Counted from the first letter of the stretch, positions 1 through 6,283 are shown. The stretch is 12,536 nt of DNA from an uncultured Bacteroidales bacterium (GCA_934667175.1 CAKULN010000068.1:1-12536), one strand, 5' to 3'. The notes: generated from the sequence alone by a model not told the origin. Program-made: numbers and translations.

Positions 1-41
1 ATCATCAGAAATGACGGTTTGTCCGTTTTTCTTTTCCTCAT
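1..41 (-). CDS. Possible N-terminus of a divergent gene running off the left edge
   Basis: An ATG on the minus strand at 41-39 opens a reading frame with no stop for the 13 codons left before the window edge (MRKRKTDKPSFLM). It is basic and not recognisable. It would be divergent from the ABC exporter gene. A near-match to the Bacteroidota -7 box (an ATCCTTTG-like stretch on the minus strand) lies about 20 bases upstream. So few codons cannot show coding, and the same bases contain a weak hairpin (ACGG at 14-17, CCGT at 23-26, then a T-rich run) that could instead end a plus-strand transcript. Confidence 0.22.
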   Translation of the reverse strand, partial: MRKRKTDKPSFLM

Positions 42-75
42 AACTCATTGATTTCAAAGGATATTGAAAGAAGAA

Positions 76-105
76 TTGTTCATCCGCTAAATAATGCTAC
101 ATTTG
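76..105 (+). promoter_or_regulatory. Bacteroidota-type promoter for the ABC exporter gene
   Basis: TTG at 76-78 is followed after 19 bases by TACATTTG at 98-105. This is a full match to the Bacteroidota TTG-N19-TAnnTTTG arrangement. Transcription would begin around 108-112. The promoter lies inside the longest possible reading frame of the downstream gene (a TTG start at 48), so it argues for the GTG start at 120 and a leader of only about ten bases. Confidence 0.6.
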
Positions 106-119
106 CACAAACAGAAGAA

Positions 120-1772
120 GTGAGGGTAAAAGATTGTATAACATGGCTTTGGGACGCTTCCTGTCAGCATCGTCTCGGCATTCTGGGCGCAAGTCTGGCA
201 GGGGTGCTTCGTGTCTTGGTCTCATTGCTCTTCATTTATGTCTGCAAAGGCCTGATTGACAACGTGACGGGAGAGGAAAGCGGCAATCTGGGCATACTTG
301 TGGCAATGATGATAGCTTGCTTGCTTGTCCGCCCTGTTCTGTCTTTGGTGTCAGAGCGTCTGTGCCGAAAAACGGAGGCCGGCCTTACCAACCGGTTGCG
401 TCAGAATTTGTTTGACCATTTGATGACAAGTGTGTGGGATGGTCGTGAGACCCGTCATTCCGGTGACATTCTCAACAGGGTGATTGATGATGTCCCAAAT
501 GTGTCCAATGTCCTATGCAGGGGAATCCCGGCGGTCATGATCACGACATGCCAGTTGGCAGGGGCGTTGTATATCCTCTTCAGGATGGATGTCCGTTTGG
601 CGCTGGTCCTGTTGCTGATCATGCCTTTCGCTCTGCTTCTGAGCAAGAGTTATGTCCGGAAAATGAGATCGCTTAACCGTGACATAAGGTCGAAGGAGAG
701 CAATGTTCAGGAACATATTCAGGAAAGCGTCCAGAATCGTCTGCTGATCCGTTCTCTGGAGTATACCCCGAATTCTGTCTCTAAACTGGACTCCTTGCAG
801 TATGGGCTTTTGAGTGATGTGATGCACTATACGGATTTCGCTCTGTTTTCGCGTATGATGATACAGATTGGTTTCGCCGCCGGTTATGCGACGGCTTTCC
901 TTTGGGGAATATTCGGGATAAAGAGCGGGGCCGTGACTTTCGGGACAATGACTGCTTTCCTTCAACTCGTCGCCCAGATTCAGAACCCCATGCTTGAGCT
1001 CAGCCGGCAGATTCCTGCTTTCATCCGTGTCACAACAGCTGCCGAGAGGCTGGCCGAACTGTCGGACGCTCCTCTTGAACAAACCGGGAAGCCGGTTGTC
1101 CTGACAGGAAGAACAGGAATCAGAATAGAGCATCTTACATATTCCTATCCCGGCGGCGAAAAGAAGATATTCGATGACTTCACCCATGATTTCACTCCGG
1201 GAAGCCTGACGGCTATCATCGGTGAGACCGGGATAGGGAAAACCACTCTGATGCGTCTGATCCTTGCGCTTGTCTCGCCTGACGGAGGAAATGTGGTGTT
1301 TTACGACTGCAAGGGAAACAAGGCCGAAGCCTCGCCTTTGACACGGCGGAACCTGTCCTATGTGCCGCAGGGCAACACCTTGTTCAGCGGAACCATCCGG
1401 GACAATCTTCGCATGGGGAACCCGGATGCGAGTGATGAGGAATATGCAACGGCCCTTCACCTGGCCGCTGCGGATTTTGTCATGGATCTGCCTGATGGTC
1501 TTGACACCAGATGCGGTGAGCATGGCGTGGGATTGAGTGAGGGGCAGGCTCAAAGGATCGCCATTGCCCGAGGATTGCTCCGTCCCGGCGGAATTCTCCT
1601 GCTTGACGAACCGTCCTCGTCCCTGGACGTTGAGACGGAAAAAGTCTTGTTGGAAAGACTTTCAGGACAAGTTCGGGACAAAACCCTCATAATCATCACT
1701 CATAGAGAGGACATCGCATCAATCTGCACATCTGTTCTGAGAATCACGCCTTCCCGGGTGAAGACGGCCTGA
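120..1772 (+). CDS. ABC exporter, fused membrane and ATPase domains
   Basis: This is a type I (ABC_membrane plus ABC_tran) half-transporter of about 550 residues that would act as a homodimer in the inner membrane. From the GTG start, hydrophobic segments lie near residues 19-46, 57-77, 139-156, 159-178 and 243-291. The nucleotide-binding domain follows, with Walker A GETGIGKTT (about 368-376), the LSEGQ signature (472-476), Walker B ILLLDEP and D-loop SSLD (about 492-503), and the switch histidine in THRED (H528). There is no N-terminal C39 peptidase domain, so if it exports a peptide, another protein must cut the leader. A TTG at 48 would add 24 residues, but the promoter at 76-105 lies downstream of that codon. 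The last 29 bases overlap the convergent peptidase gene. Its place beside PqqD, kinase and nucleotidyltransferase genes suggests export of their product. A lipid or drug exporter remains possible. Confidence 0.93.
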   Translation: MRVKDCITWLWDASCQHRLGILGASLAGVLRVLVSLLFIYVCKGLIDNVTGEESGNLGILVAMMIACLLVRPVLSLVSERLCRKTEAGLTNRLRQNLFDHLMTSVWDGRETRHSGDILNRVIDDVPNVSNVLCRGIPAVMITTCQLAGALYILFRMDVRLALVLLLIMPFALLLSKSYVRKMRSLNRDIRSKESNVQEHIQESVQNRLLIRSLEYTPNSVSKLDSLQYGLLSDVMHYTDFALFSRMMIQIGFAAGYATAFLWGIFGIKSGAVTFGTMTAFLQLVAQIQNPMLELSRQIPAFIRVTTAAERLAELSDAPLEQTGKPVVLTGRTGIRIEHLTYSYPGGEKKIFDDFTHDFTPGSLTAIIGETGIGKTTLMRLILALVSPDGGNVVFYDCKGNKAEASPLTRRNLSYVPQGNTLFSGTIRDNLRMGNPDASDEEYATALHLAAADFVMDLPDGLDTRCGEHGVGLSEGQAQRIAIARGLLRPGGILLLDEPSSSLDVETEKVLLERLSGQVRDKTLIIITHREDIASICTSVLRITPSRVKTA

Positions 1773-2244
1773 GGAACAAGCGTCTCCAGACCCCGAGCAA
1801 TATGCGGCGGAAAGGGGCTGCCATCAACCAAAGCCTGATTTTCAGGCGGTAGCCCTTTGACTCAACGTCAATGGGATGCTTTCCTTGTTTAAGGATCAAC
1901 ACCACACGCCCGAATATTCCATCCCTTCCGCAATGCTCCTTCGCCTTGAGAACGCCGTCACCTTGGATCACCGCGACGCCATTCGCGTCAAACTCCAATA
2001 TCCGGTGAAGAACGAAATGATTGTTCGCCCGGAAAAGGACGATGTCCCCCTTGTCAGCGTTCCTGTGAGGCGAGTCTTCCGGACTGGCCGCCTCTACGCC
2101 TTCCAACACCACCAGATCCACCTCGCCCACGATGAAGGGCAGCATGCTTGTACCTTTCACGGGGATGGTCACTCTCTTCCCTTGGCGCAGCAAAGAGATG
2201 ACATCTCTGAAAAAGGTCTCATTGTTGACGGTCATTCTTTCCAT
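1744..2244 (-). CDS. S24/S26 (SipW-like) serine peptidase
   Basis: The 166-residue product carries the signal-peptidase-fold motifs: GTSMLPFI with nucleophile Ser33, then KGDIVLF (65-71), VLHRIL with His80, and QGDG (94-97). A histidine in an HRI motif in place of the general-base lysine is the SipW/ER-type arrangement, so a Ser-His mechanism is expected. No N-terminal membrane anchor is visible. The C-terminal 35 residues are basic and hydrophobic (LWLMAAPFRRILLG) and could hold the protein to the membrane. The frame stays open to an ATG at 2337, but a -7 box on this strand at 2296-2289 lies inside that extension. I therefore start at the ATG at 2244; the ATG at 2235 is equally possible. The gene is divergent from the pqqD-like gene and overlaps the exporter 3' end. 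Leader-peptide cleavage for the neighbouring system is my inference; a LexA-like regulator is less likely because no DNA-binding domain is present. Confidence 0.88.
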   Translation of the reverse strand: MERMTVNNETFFRDVISLLRQGKRVTIPVKGTSMLPFIVGEVDLVVLEGVEAASPEDSPHRNADKGDIVLFRANNHFVLHRILEFDANGVAVIQGDGVLKAKEHCGRDGIFGRVVLILKQGKHPIDVESKGYRLKIRLWLMAAPFRRILLGVWRRLFLRPSSPGKA

Positions 2245-2284
2245 ATTTTCGGGGCAAACCAATGTTTCGTTATCAAAATTCACC

Positions 2285-2317
2285 TTTGCAAAAGTATTGA
2301 AAAAAACGTTATCTTTG
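2285..2317 (+). promoter_or_regulatory. Promoter for the pqqD-kinase-nucleotidyltransferase operon
   Basis: TTTG at 2285-2288 is followed after 21 bases by TATCTTTG at 2310-2317, matching the Bacteroidota promoter. Transcription would start near 2322, about 20 bases before the ATG at 2342. Its upstream box directly abuts the -7 box of the opposing peptidase promoter. Confidence 0.58.
2289..2296 (-). promoter_or_regulatory. -7 box of the peptidase promoter
   Basis: Read on the minus strand this is TACTTTTG, a full TAnnTTTG match, about 45 bases upstream of the chosen ATG at 2244. The nearest upstream TTG on this strand (plus-strand CAA at 2323-2325) is 26 bases away, longer than usual, so the -33 part is unconvincing. 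Confidence 0.45.
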
Positions 2318-2341
2318 TCACGCAACATAAAAATCATTTAT

Positions 2342-2608
2342 ATGAGAATAAAGAGTGGTTTTGTCATCCGTGAGATCTGCGGCGAGAAGGTCGTCTCGGG
2401 AGAGGGCAGTGACTACGTCAACTTCAACAAACTGATCAGACTGAACGATTCCGCGGCTTACCTGCTTGAATCTGTCGGTCAGTCGGAATTTACGGAAGAA
2501 TCGCTGGCGGATCTGCTGTGCGTGAAATATGAGGTCTCCCCTGATGTGGCTCTGTCGGATGTCAAGGCGATGTGTTCTAAGTTGAAGGAAAACGGTGTCA
2601 TCGAGTGA
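2342..2608 (+). CDS. PqqD-family small protein (RiPP recognition element-like)
   Basis: This is an 88-residue acidic protein with the PqqD-type winged-helix layout. A beta-rich N-terminus (MRIKSGFVIREICGEKVV) leads into the conserved IRLNDSAAYLLE segment (32-43), then two helices ending in LKENGVIE. Its length matches stand-alone PqqD proteins. In RiPP pathways such domains bind the leader peptide and present it to modifying enzymes. In the HPr-rel-A group of systems a PqqD relative accompanies an HprK-like kinase, as here. The ATG at 2342 is chosen because it follows the promoter at the expected distance and because residues encoded further upstream are unlike the family. The stop at 2606-2608 is one base before the kinase ATG, so the two are probably translationally coupled. 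No precursor peptide is encoded beside it. Confidence 0.85.
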   Translation: MRIKSGFVIREICGEKVVSGEGSDYVNFNKLIRLNDSAAYLLESVGQSEFTEESLADLLCVKYEVSPDVALSDVKAMCSKLKENGVIE

Positions 2609-2609
2609 T

Positions 2610-3656
2610 ATGTCCACTTCAACCATCAGGGTTTACCGTGTCGGCGGGATAGCGTTCGCTCTTGAACTAAGGTCTCCATGGATCCCGATGGAGTACAGTG
2701 AACCGGTCCGGAAACGGATAGAACGAGCGGCGGCGGGTGATGTCCTGCCTGTTCTTCCGGTCAGAGCTGGTGACAAGGTGCCTTTCAGGACATTTGTGCA
2801 GGGGCGTGGAGAACACATCCCTGACATTGACGCCAACATGCTGGATCTATCCATGCTTGAACCGTTTTTCATCGGACACGAGGCAGATGTGGCTTTTCGT
2901 CTGGCCGTTCATGCGCCTGAAAGCGAACCTTTCGATGCGGAGTCCGGGGAAGGCCTGATCATGGATGTCAAAGATTCACAGCCGTACTTCAAGGTTTACC
3001 GCCGTCCGGAAGGAACATGGTTCGTGGTCAGCAGCGACTCAAGCCCGTCCTTGGGAAAGTTGTTGGTCTCCAACGACAGCAGTGTCGGAGACTATTATCC
3101 GGAACCGGGAATGACAGCCTACAAGGTGTCATACATGATGGACATACTCCTGCGGATGATGTTCTCCTACAACTCTCCCGCGCATTCAGTCTTGCTGATG
3201 CATTCTTCAGTTGTCTCTTTGGATGGAGAGGCGGTGATGTTCCTTGGCTCCAGCGGAACCGGCAAAAGCACCCACAGCCGCTTGTGGCTTGAGAATATTC
3301 CAGGGGCGTTGTTGGTCAATGATGACAATCCGGTCGTGAGGCTTGAGGACGGAAAACTGTTCGTCTATGGAACGCCATGGAGTGGAAAGACCCCTTGCTA
3401 TCGTAATGTGATAGTTCCTGTCAAGGCTATTGTCTGTCTCAGGCAAGCGCCGCTCAACAGCATCTCAAGATTGAGCGGAATCCACGCCTACGCCGGTTTC
3501 ATCAGTGCGGTCTCCTCCGTCCGTTGGGAACGTCGGATCATGGATGCATTGACACCCATCGCCTCCGGAATCGCCACGACGGTTCCGATCTATTCGATGG
3601 GGTGCCGTCCTGACGCCGAAGCCGCAAGAGTGTGCCGTGACGGGGTCTGGAAGTAA
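2610..3656 (+). CDS. HPr kinase/PEPCK-fold kinase-like protein
   Basis: The 348-residue product has a C-terminal HprK-like P-loop domain: MHSSVV (197-202, His198), Walker A GSSGTGKST (213-221), the acidic LLVNDDN (234-240) in the Walker B position, and YGTPWSGKT (253-261). The first roughly 180 residues lack these motifs and resemble no domain I can name. Relatives in lasso-peptide clusters phosphorylate the precursor peptide, and others occur with PqqD-like proteins in the HPr-rel-A group. Classical HprK acts on HPr of the sugar PTS, and no HPr or PTS gene lies here, so the target is probably something else. The ATG at 2610 follows the pqqD stop by one base; a GTG at 2595 would add five residues and overlap pqqD by 14 bases. 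It is part of a three-gene operon. I am confident of the fold and not of the substrate. Confidence 0.88.
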   Translation: MSTSTIRVYRVGGIAFALELRSPWIPMEYSEPVRKRIERAAAGDVLPVLPVRAGDKVPFRTFVQGRGEHIPDIDANMLDLSMLEPFFIGHEADVAFRLAVHAPESEPFDAESGEGLIMDVKDSQPYFKVYRRPEGTWFVVSSDSSPSLGKLLVSNDSSVGDYYPEPGMTAYKVSYMMDILLRMMFSYNSPAHSVLLMHSSVVSLDGEAVMFLGSSGTGKSTHSRLWLENIPGALLVNDDNPVVRLEDGKLFVYGTPWSGKTPCYRNVIVPVKAIVCLRQAPLNSISRLSGIHAYAGFISAVSSVRWERRIMDALTPIASGIATTVPIYSMGCRPDAEAARVCRDGVWK

Positions 3657-3707
3657 AACGACTACTTCTGAATACTGCTATTGTTTCAAACGCAAAAACA
3701 TCTTTTT

Positions 3708-4835
3708 ATGAATATCTCGACGGACGACCTGTTTTTCGACCTGTTGCGTTCCGGCCTTTGGGATAAGGCCGGTGCCGTGACGGATTATTCTTCCGCTGAC
3801 TGGAAGGCTTTGATCAGACTGGCCAGAGAGCAGACGGTGGTAGGACTGATCTCTGACGGGGTTTCCGCGCAGAAGCGTTACGGTGCCCAACTTTCGATGC
3901 CCTTTGAGGATGCCCGGCAGTTGATGGTTCAGACCATCGGCGTGGAGCGGGCCAATGCCCGGTTGGACGCTGTCGTGGCCGAGTTGGCCGGCATATTCAA
4001 AGATAACGGGATCAGCTACTGTCTAATAAAGGGGCAGGGTACGGCGCGGAACTATATTCATCCCTGCCATAGGTCTCCCGGTGACATAGACTTCCTTCTG
4101 GACGATGAGAATTACCGCCGCGCATCGGAAACGCTGGCCCCTATGGCTGACAAGCTATTCCCGGAAGATGACAATAAAAAACATTTCGGGATGCTGTTCC
4201 ATGACGGAGTGGACGTTGAGCTTCACGGAACCGCCAGGGCCAGCTTCGGGAAGGCGTTCAACGATGTCCTTGACGAGATGCAGTCGGAATTGCTCTCCCG
4301 TAAGAATTTCCGCTCATGGGACTGTCTTGGTGAGCCGGTCGCTTTGCCGTCCGTGGATTTTGACTCCATGTTCATATTCACTCATTTTATCCAGCATTTC
4401 TATCATGGTGGACTGGGACTCCGTCAGATCTGCGACTGGACCATGCACCTTCACCGTTTCGCTTCGGTGATCGACAGGGCATGGATCCGGCGGCGTCTTG
4501 ATGAGTTAGGGTTGAACAAGGAATGGAAGGCCTTCGGGTTCGTCGCCGTCAATCTGTTGGGGCTTCCTCGGGAGGAGATGCCGTTCTATGATGAGACCTT
4601 TGGACGGTATTCAGACATGATTTGGGCATCGATAAGGCATTCCGGCAATTTCGGACGGACAATGAACGGTGGGCGGGACATGGACTCTGAACCTTACCTC
4701 CTTCGTAAGTTTCGTTCCCTTCAAGGCCATCTCCGCTGGATGTCACGCCATTTCGCGCTTTCACCTCACAACACCTACCGCGCGATGAGGCATACCCTTA
4801 CCTACGGCTTTATGGCAGTTATGAAGGGACAGTGA
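3708..4835 (+). CDS. Nucleotidyltransferase-family protein (NTP_transf_5, PF14907-type)
   Basis: The 375-residue product shows the minimal nucleotidyltransferase signature. It has a conserved ISYCLIKGQGTARNYI segment (102-117, Lys108-Gly109), then PGDIDFLLD (124-132) with the two metal-binding acidic residues, and DVELHGT (169-175) as the downstream acidic/His motif. GLGLRQICDW (235-244) is also typical of this family. Members transfer a nucleotide or other phosphate-linked group and recur in lasso-peptide and HprK-related clusters, where the substrate is mostly undefined. It is the third gene of the pqqD operon, 51 bases after the kinase stop. The ATG at 3708 is preferred over a TTG at 3681 because residues encoded between them look non-conserved. 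It may act after or together with the kinase on the same target; that link is inference from gene order. Confidence 0.87.
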   Translation: MNISTDDLFFDLLRSGLWDKAGAVTDYSSADWKALIRLAREQTVVGLISDGVSAQKRYGAQLSMPFEDARQLMVQTIGVERANARLDAVVAELAGIFKDNGISYCLIKGQGTARNYIHPCHRSPGDIDFLLDDENYRRASETLAPMADKLFPEDDNKKHFGMLFHDGVDVELHGTARASFGKAFNDVLDEMQSELLSRKNFRSWDCLGEPVALPSVDFDSMFIFTHFIQHFYHGGLGLRQICDWTMHLHRFASVIDRAWIRRRLDELGLNKEWKAFGFVAVNLLGLPREEMPFYDETFGRYSDMIWASIRHSGNFGRTMNGGRDMDSEPYLLRKFRSLQGHLRWMSRHFALSPHNTYRAMRHTLTYGFMAVMKGQ

Positions 4836-4908
4836 CCTAAGGACCAGAGTCTTGCCGAATATTTCGAATCCAATAAAGCATGAATTAAGAAGAAGGCGAT
4901 TATAGTGG

Positions 4909-4924
4909 ATCGCGCTTCCGCGAT
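4909..4924. other. Perfect 6-bp GC-rich stem-loop behind the pqqD operon
   Basis: ATCGCG, loop CTTC, CGCGAT forms a perfect hairpin 74 bases after the nucleotidyltransferase stop and 20 bases before the mdh terminator. No T-run follows on either strand, so it is not a standard intrinsic terminator. It could help end the plus-strand transcript or protect its 3' end. The rest of 4836-4944 shows no gene or RNA that I can recognise. Confidence 0.35.
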
Positions 4925-4944
4925 ATCTCAGGACATGACAAAGA

Positions 4945-4970
4945 GACCCGGACAAAAAATTGCCCGGGTC
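4945..4970 (-). terminator. Hairpin terminator of mdh
   Basis: GACCCGG (4945-4951) pairs with CCGGGTC (4964-4970) around a 12-base AT-rich loop. On the minus strand this stem lies 24 bases beyond the mdh stop and is followed by TCTTTGTC, a weak T-rich tail. It also stands between the convergent nucleotidyltransferase and mdh genes, so it may stop transcripts from both sides. Confidence 0.5.
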
Positions 4971-4993
4971 AGATTCATTCTCCTTGATGAATG

Positions 4994-5986
4994 CTACAGA
5001 TTCTCGTTGTCCTTCTTCCAGTCCTCCACCGGCGGAACTATGCCGAGGGCGATGATCTCCTCACGCATCTTGCAGAGGTGCTCGTAAGACTTCTGAAGGT
5101 CCGCCATCTCCACTTCAGTACCCTGAGGTTCTGTGAAATGAACACCAGTGGCGTCGATTGTGGTAGGCATGGCCATCATAACGTTCTTGAAGCCGCACTT
5201 GTCACAGTTGACATAGCATCCGGCAGGCCATGTGAACGGAGTGCCTCCCATAGCACCCTCGATCATCTTCACGGCCTGATAGGCAGGGCTCTGGAATGAA
5301 GAGCGTCCGCGGAGTTTGATGATGTTTGAACCACCTTGGATAGTGTCGTGTTTGATCGCCGCCCAACGCTCCTCTGAGATGTTGAACTCTGAAAGAGGCT
5401 TGCCGTCGACTTTCGCCTTTGACGCGAAGACAGCCATCTGCTCTCCGTGTCCGCCATAGGTGTAGCAATCAGTAACCTTTGACTGCTGAACGCCACACTC
5501 CTTGGCGATCTGCTCCTGAAGACGAGTGGAGTCAAGAGCGGCGAGTGAGGTAAGCTGGTTTGGCTTAAGCCCGGAATGGATGAGAGCGGTGAGGGCAGTG
5601 ACGTCGGCAGGGTTGAAAATAACAACAACATGCTTAACGTCCGGGCAATACTGCTTGATGTAATCACCGAATTGAGCGGCGATCTGGCAGTTGCCCTTGA
5701 GAAGATCCTCGCGGGTCATGCCATCCTTGCGTGGAGCACCACCCGAAGAGATGATGAACTTGGCTCCTGTGAAAGCCTCTTTTGGATCAGTTGTCCAGCT
5801 AACATTCGCGCCAGGGAACGCGCAGTGGCACATTTCCTCAGCGACACCGTGAACCGCAGGCTCGATGATGTCATAAAGGCAGACATTAGGAGTAAGACCG
5901 AGCATAAGGGCGGTCTGAGCCATGTTTGAGCCGATAGCACCGCCGGCACCGACGATGAGCAGCTTCTCGTTTGTCAAAAATCCCAT
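4994..5986 (-). CDS. mdh: Malate dehydrogenase (NAD-dependent)
   Basis: This cytoplasmic enzyme of the TCA/reductive branch interconverts malate and oxaloacetate with NAD(H). The 330-residue product has the Rossmann motif GAGGAIGSN (13-21) and an acidic residue after beta-2 (LYDI, Asp39) that favours NAD over NADP. The active-site loop GGAPRKDGMTREDLL (82-96) carries substrate arginines Arg86 and Arg92. NPAD (125-128), the catalytic pair in LDSTR (Asp152, Arg155) and the catalytic His180 in GGHGE follow. All key residues are present and the length is normal for the family. The ATG at 5986 sits about 40 bases downstream of a -7 box. The gene stands alone, convergent with the nucleotidyltransferase gene and divergent from the phosphopantetheinyl transferase. 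Strictly a lactate dehydrogenase relative is possible, but the arginine pattern and close fit to Bacteroidales Mdh make malate the likely substrate. Confidence 0.95.
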   Translation of the reverse strand: MGFLTNEKLLIVGAGGAIGSNMAQTALMLGLTPNVCLYDIIEPAVHGVAEEMCHCAFPGANVSWTTDPKEAFTGAKFIISSGGAPRKDGMTREDLLKGNCQIAAQFGDYIKQYCPDVKHVVVIFNPADVTALTALIHSGLKPNQLTSLAALDSTRLQEQIAKECGVQQSKVTDCYTYGGHGEQMAVFASKAKVDGKPLSEFNISEERWAAIKHDTIQGGSNIIKLRGRSSFQSPAYQAVKMIEGAMGGTPFTWPAGCYVNCDKCGFKNVMMAMPTTIDATGVHFTEPQGTEVEMADLQKSYEHLCKMREEIIALGIVPPVEDWKKDNENL

Positions 5987-6032
5987 TGTTGAAAAAAATT
6001 ATGTTAAAATCATATTCTCGCTAACAGCGACA

Positions 6033-6040
6033 CAAAGATA
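6033..6040 (-). promoter_or_regulatory. -7 box of the mdh promoter
   Basis: Read on the minus strand this is TATCTTTG, a full TAnnTTTG match, placing the transcript start near 6028 and leaving a leader of about 40 AT-rich bases before the mdh ATG. No TTG is found at the usual spacing upstream, so only the -7 element is supported. Confidence 0.5.
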
Positions 6041-6056
6041 ACAATTTCTGCCGTAT

Positions 6057-6088
6057 TTTCTTTCTAATTCAAAAAATCATTATATTTG
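6057..6088 (+). promoter_or_regulatory. Promoter for the phosphopantetheinyl transferase transcript
   Basis: TATATTTG at 6081-6088 matches the Bacteroidota -7 box exactly. TTTC at 6057-6060, 20 bases upstream, is one base from the TTTG of the -33 box. Transcription would start near 6093, about 190 bases before the phosphopantetheinyl transferase ATG, leaving an unusually long leader. Confidence 0.5.
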
Positions 6089-6122
6089 CATCTGTTTTGA
6101 CAAAGGAAGACTAACAGATTAT

Positions 6123-6278
6123 ATGGAACCTCCCAGTTCTATTCTGACAGACGGCAAATCAAAGGCGGACCCCCGATCGGACGATCCGCTGTCGTGCAGC
6201 ATTGTTGATAATCAATCGTCATTGTTCCAGCACCCGACGGTGCCGGGCTCTTTGTCGTGTGTATTTCTGAATTCATAA
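6123..6278 (+). CDS. Possible 51-codon small ORF in the leader of the phosphopantetheinyl transferase gene
   Basis: An ATG at 6123, about 30 bases after the predicted transcript start, opens a 51-codon frame ending with TAA at 6276-6278, five bases before the ATG at 6284. The peptide begins MEPPSSILTDGKSKADPRSD and ends LSCVFLNS. It is rich in serine and proline, has no signal peptide or membrane segment, and resembles nothing I know. The placement (promoter, then ORF, then gene with almost no gap) is what a coupled or leader ORF would look like. Composition gives no independent support, and a non-coding leader is equally likely. Confidence 0.22.
   Translation: MEPPSSILTDGKSKADPRSDDPLSCSIVDNQSSLFQHPTVPGSLSCVFLNS
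6201..6243 (+). other. Structured stretch in the leader
   Basis: Two small inverted repeats lie close together: TTGAT-A-ATCAA (6205-6215), and GCACC-CGAC-GGTGC (6230-6243), the latter followed by CGGGCTCTTTG. The second could be a weak attenuator hairpin ending about 40 bases before the phosphopantetheinyl transferase start. The sequence does not match a riboswitch family I can recognise. Confidence 0.2.
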
Positions 6279-6283
6279 ACCCT

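Noticed and set aside
513..1553. 346-codon open frame on the minus strand inside the exporter gene
   Set aside because: The plus-strand frame has a complete ABC exporter with all motifs. The minus frame gives a charged, unrecognisable protein and is a shadow of codon bias.
1876..2373. 165-codon plus-strand frame across the peptidase gene
   Set aside because: The opposite strand encodes the S24/S26 peptidase with catalytic motifs; this translation has low-complexity His-rich content and overlaps the real pqqD start.
3663..3670. Possible promoter (TACTTCTG) before the nucleotidyltransferase gene
   Set aside because: It has one mismatch in the TTTG part and no -33 box; a 51-base gap fits simple read-through from the kinase gene.
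4855..4885. A TTCGAATCC string resembling a tRNA T-arm
   Set aside because: The flanks do not pair, and there is no acceptor stem, anticodon arm or CCA-adjacent structure on either strand.
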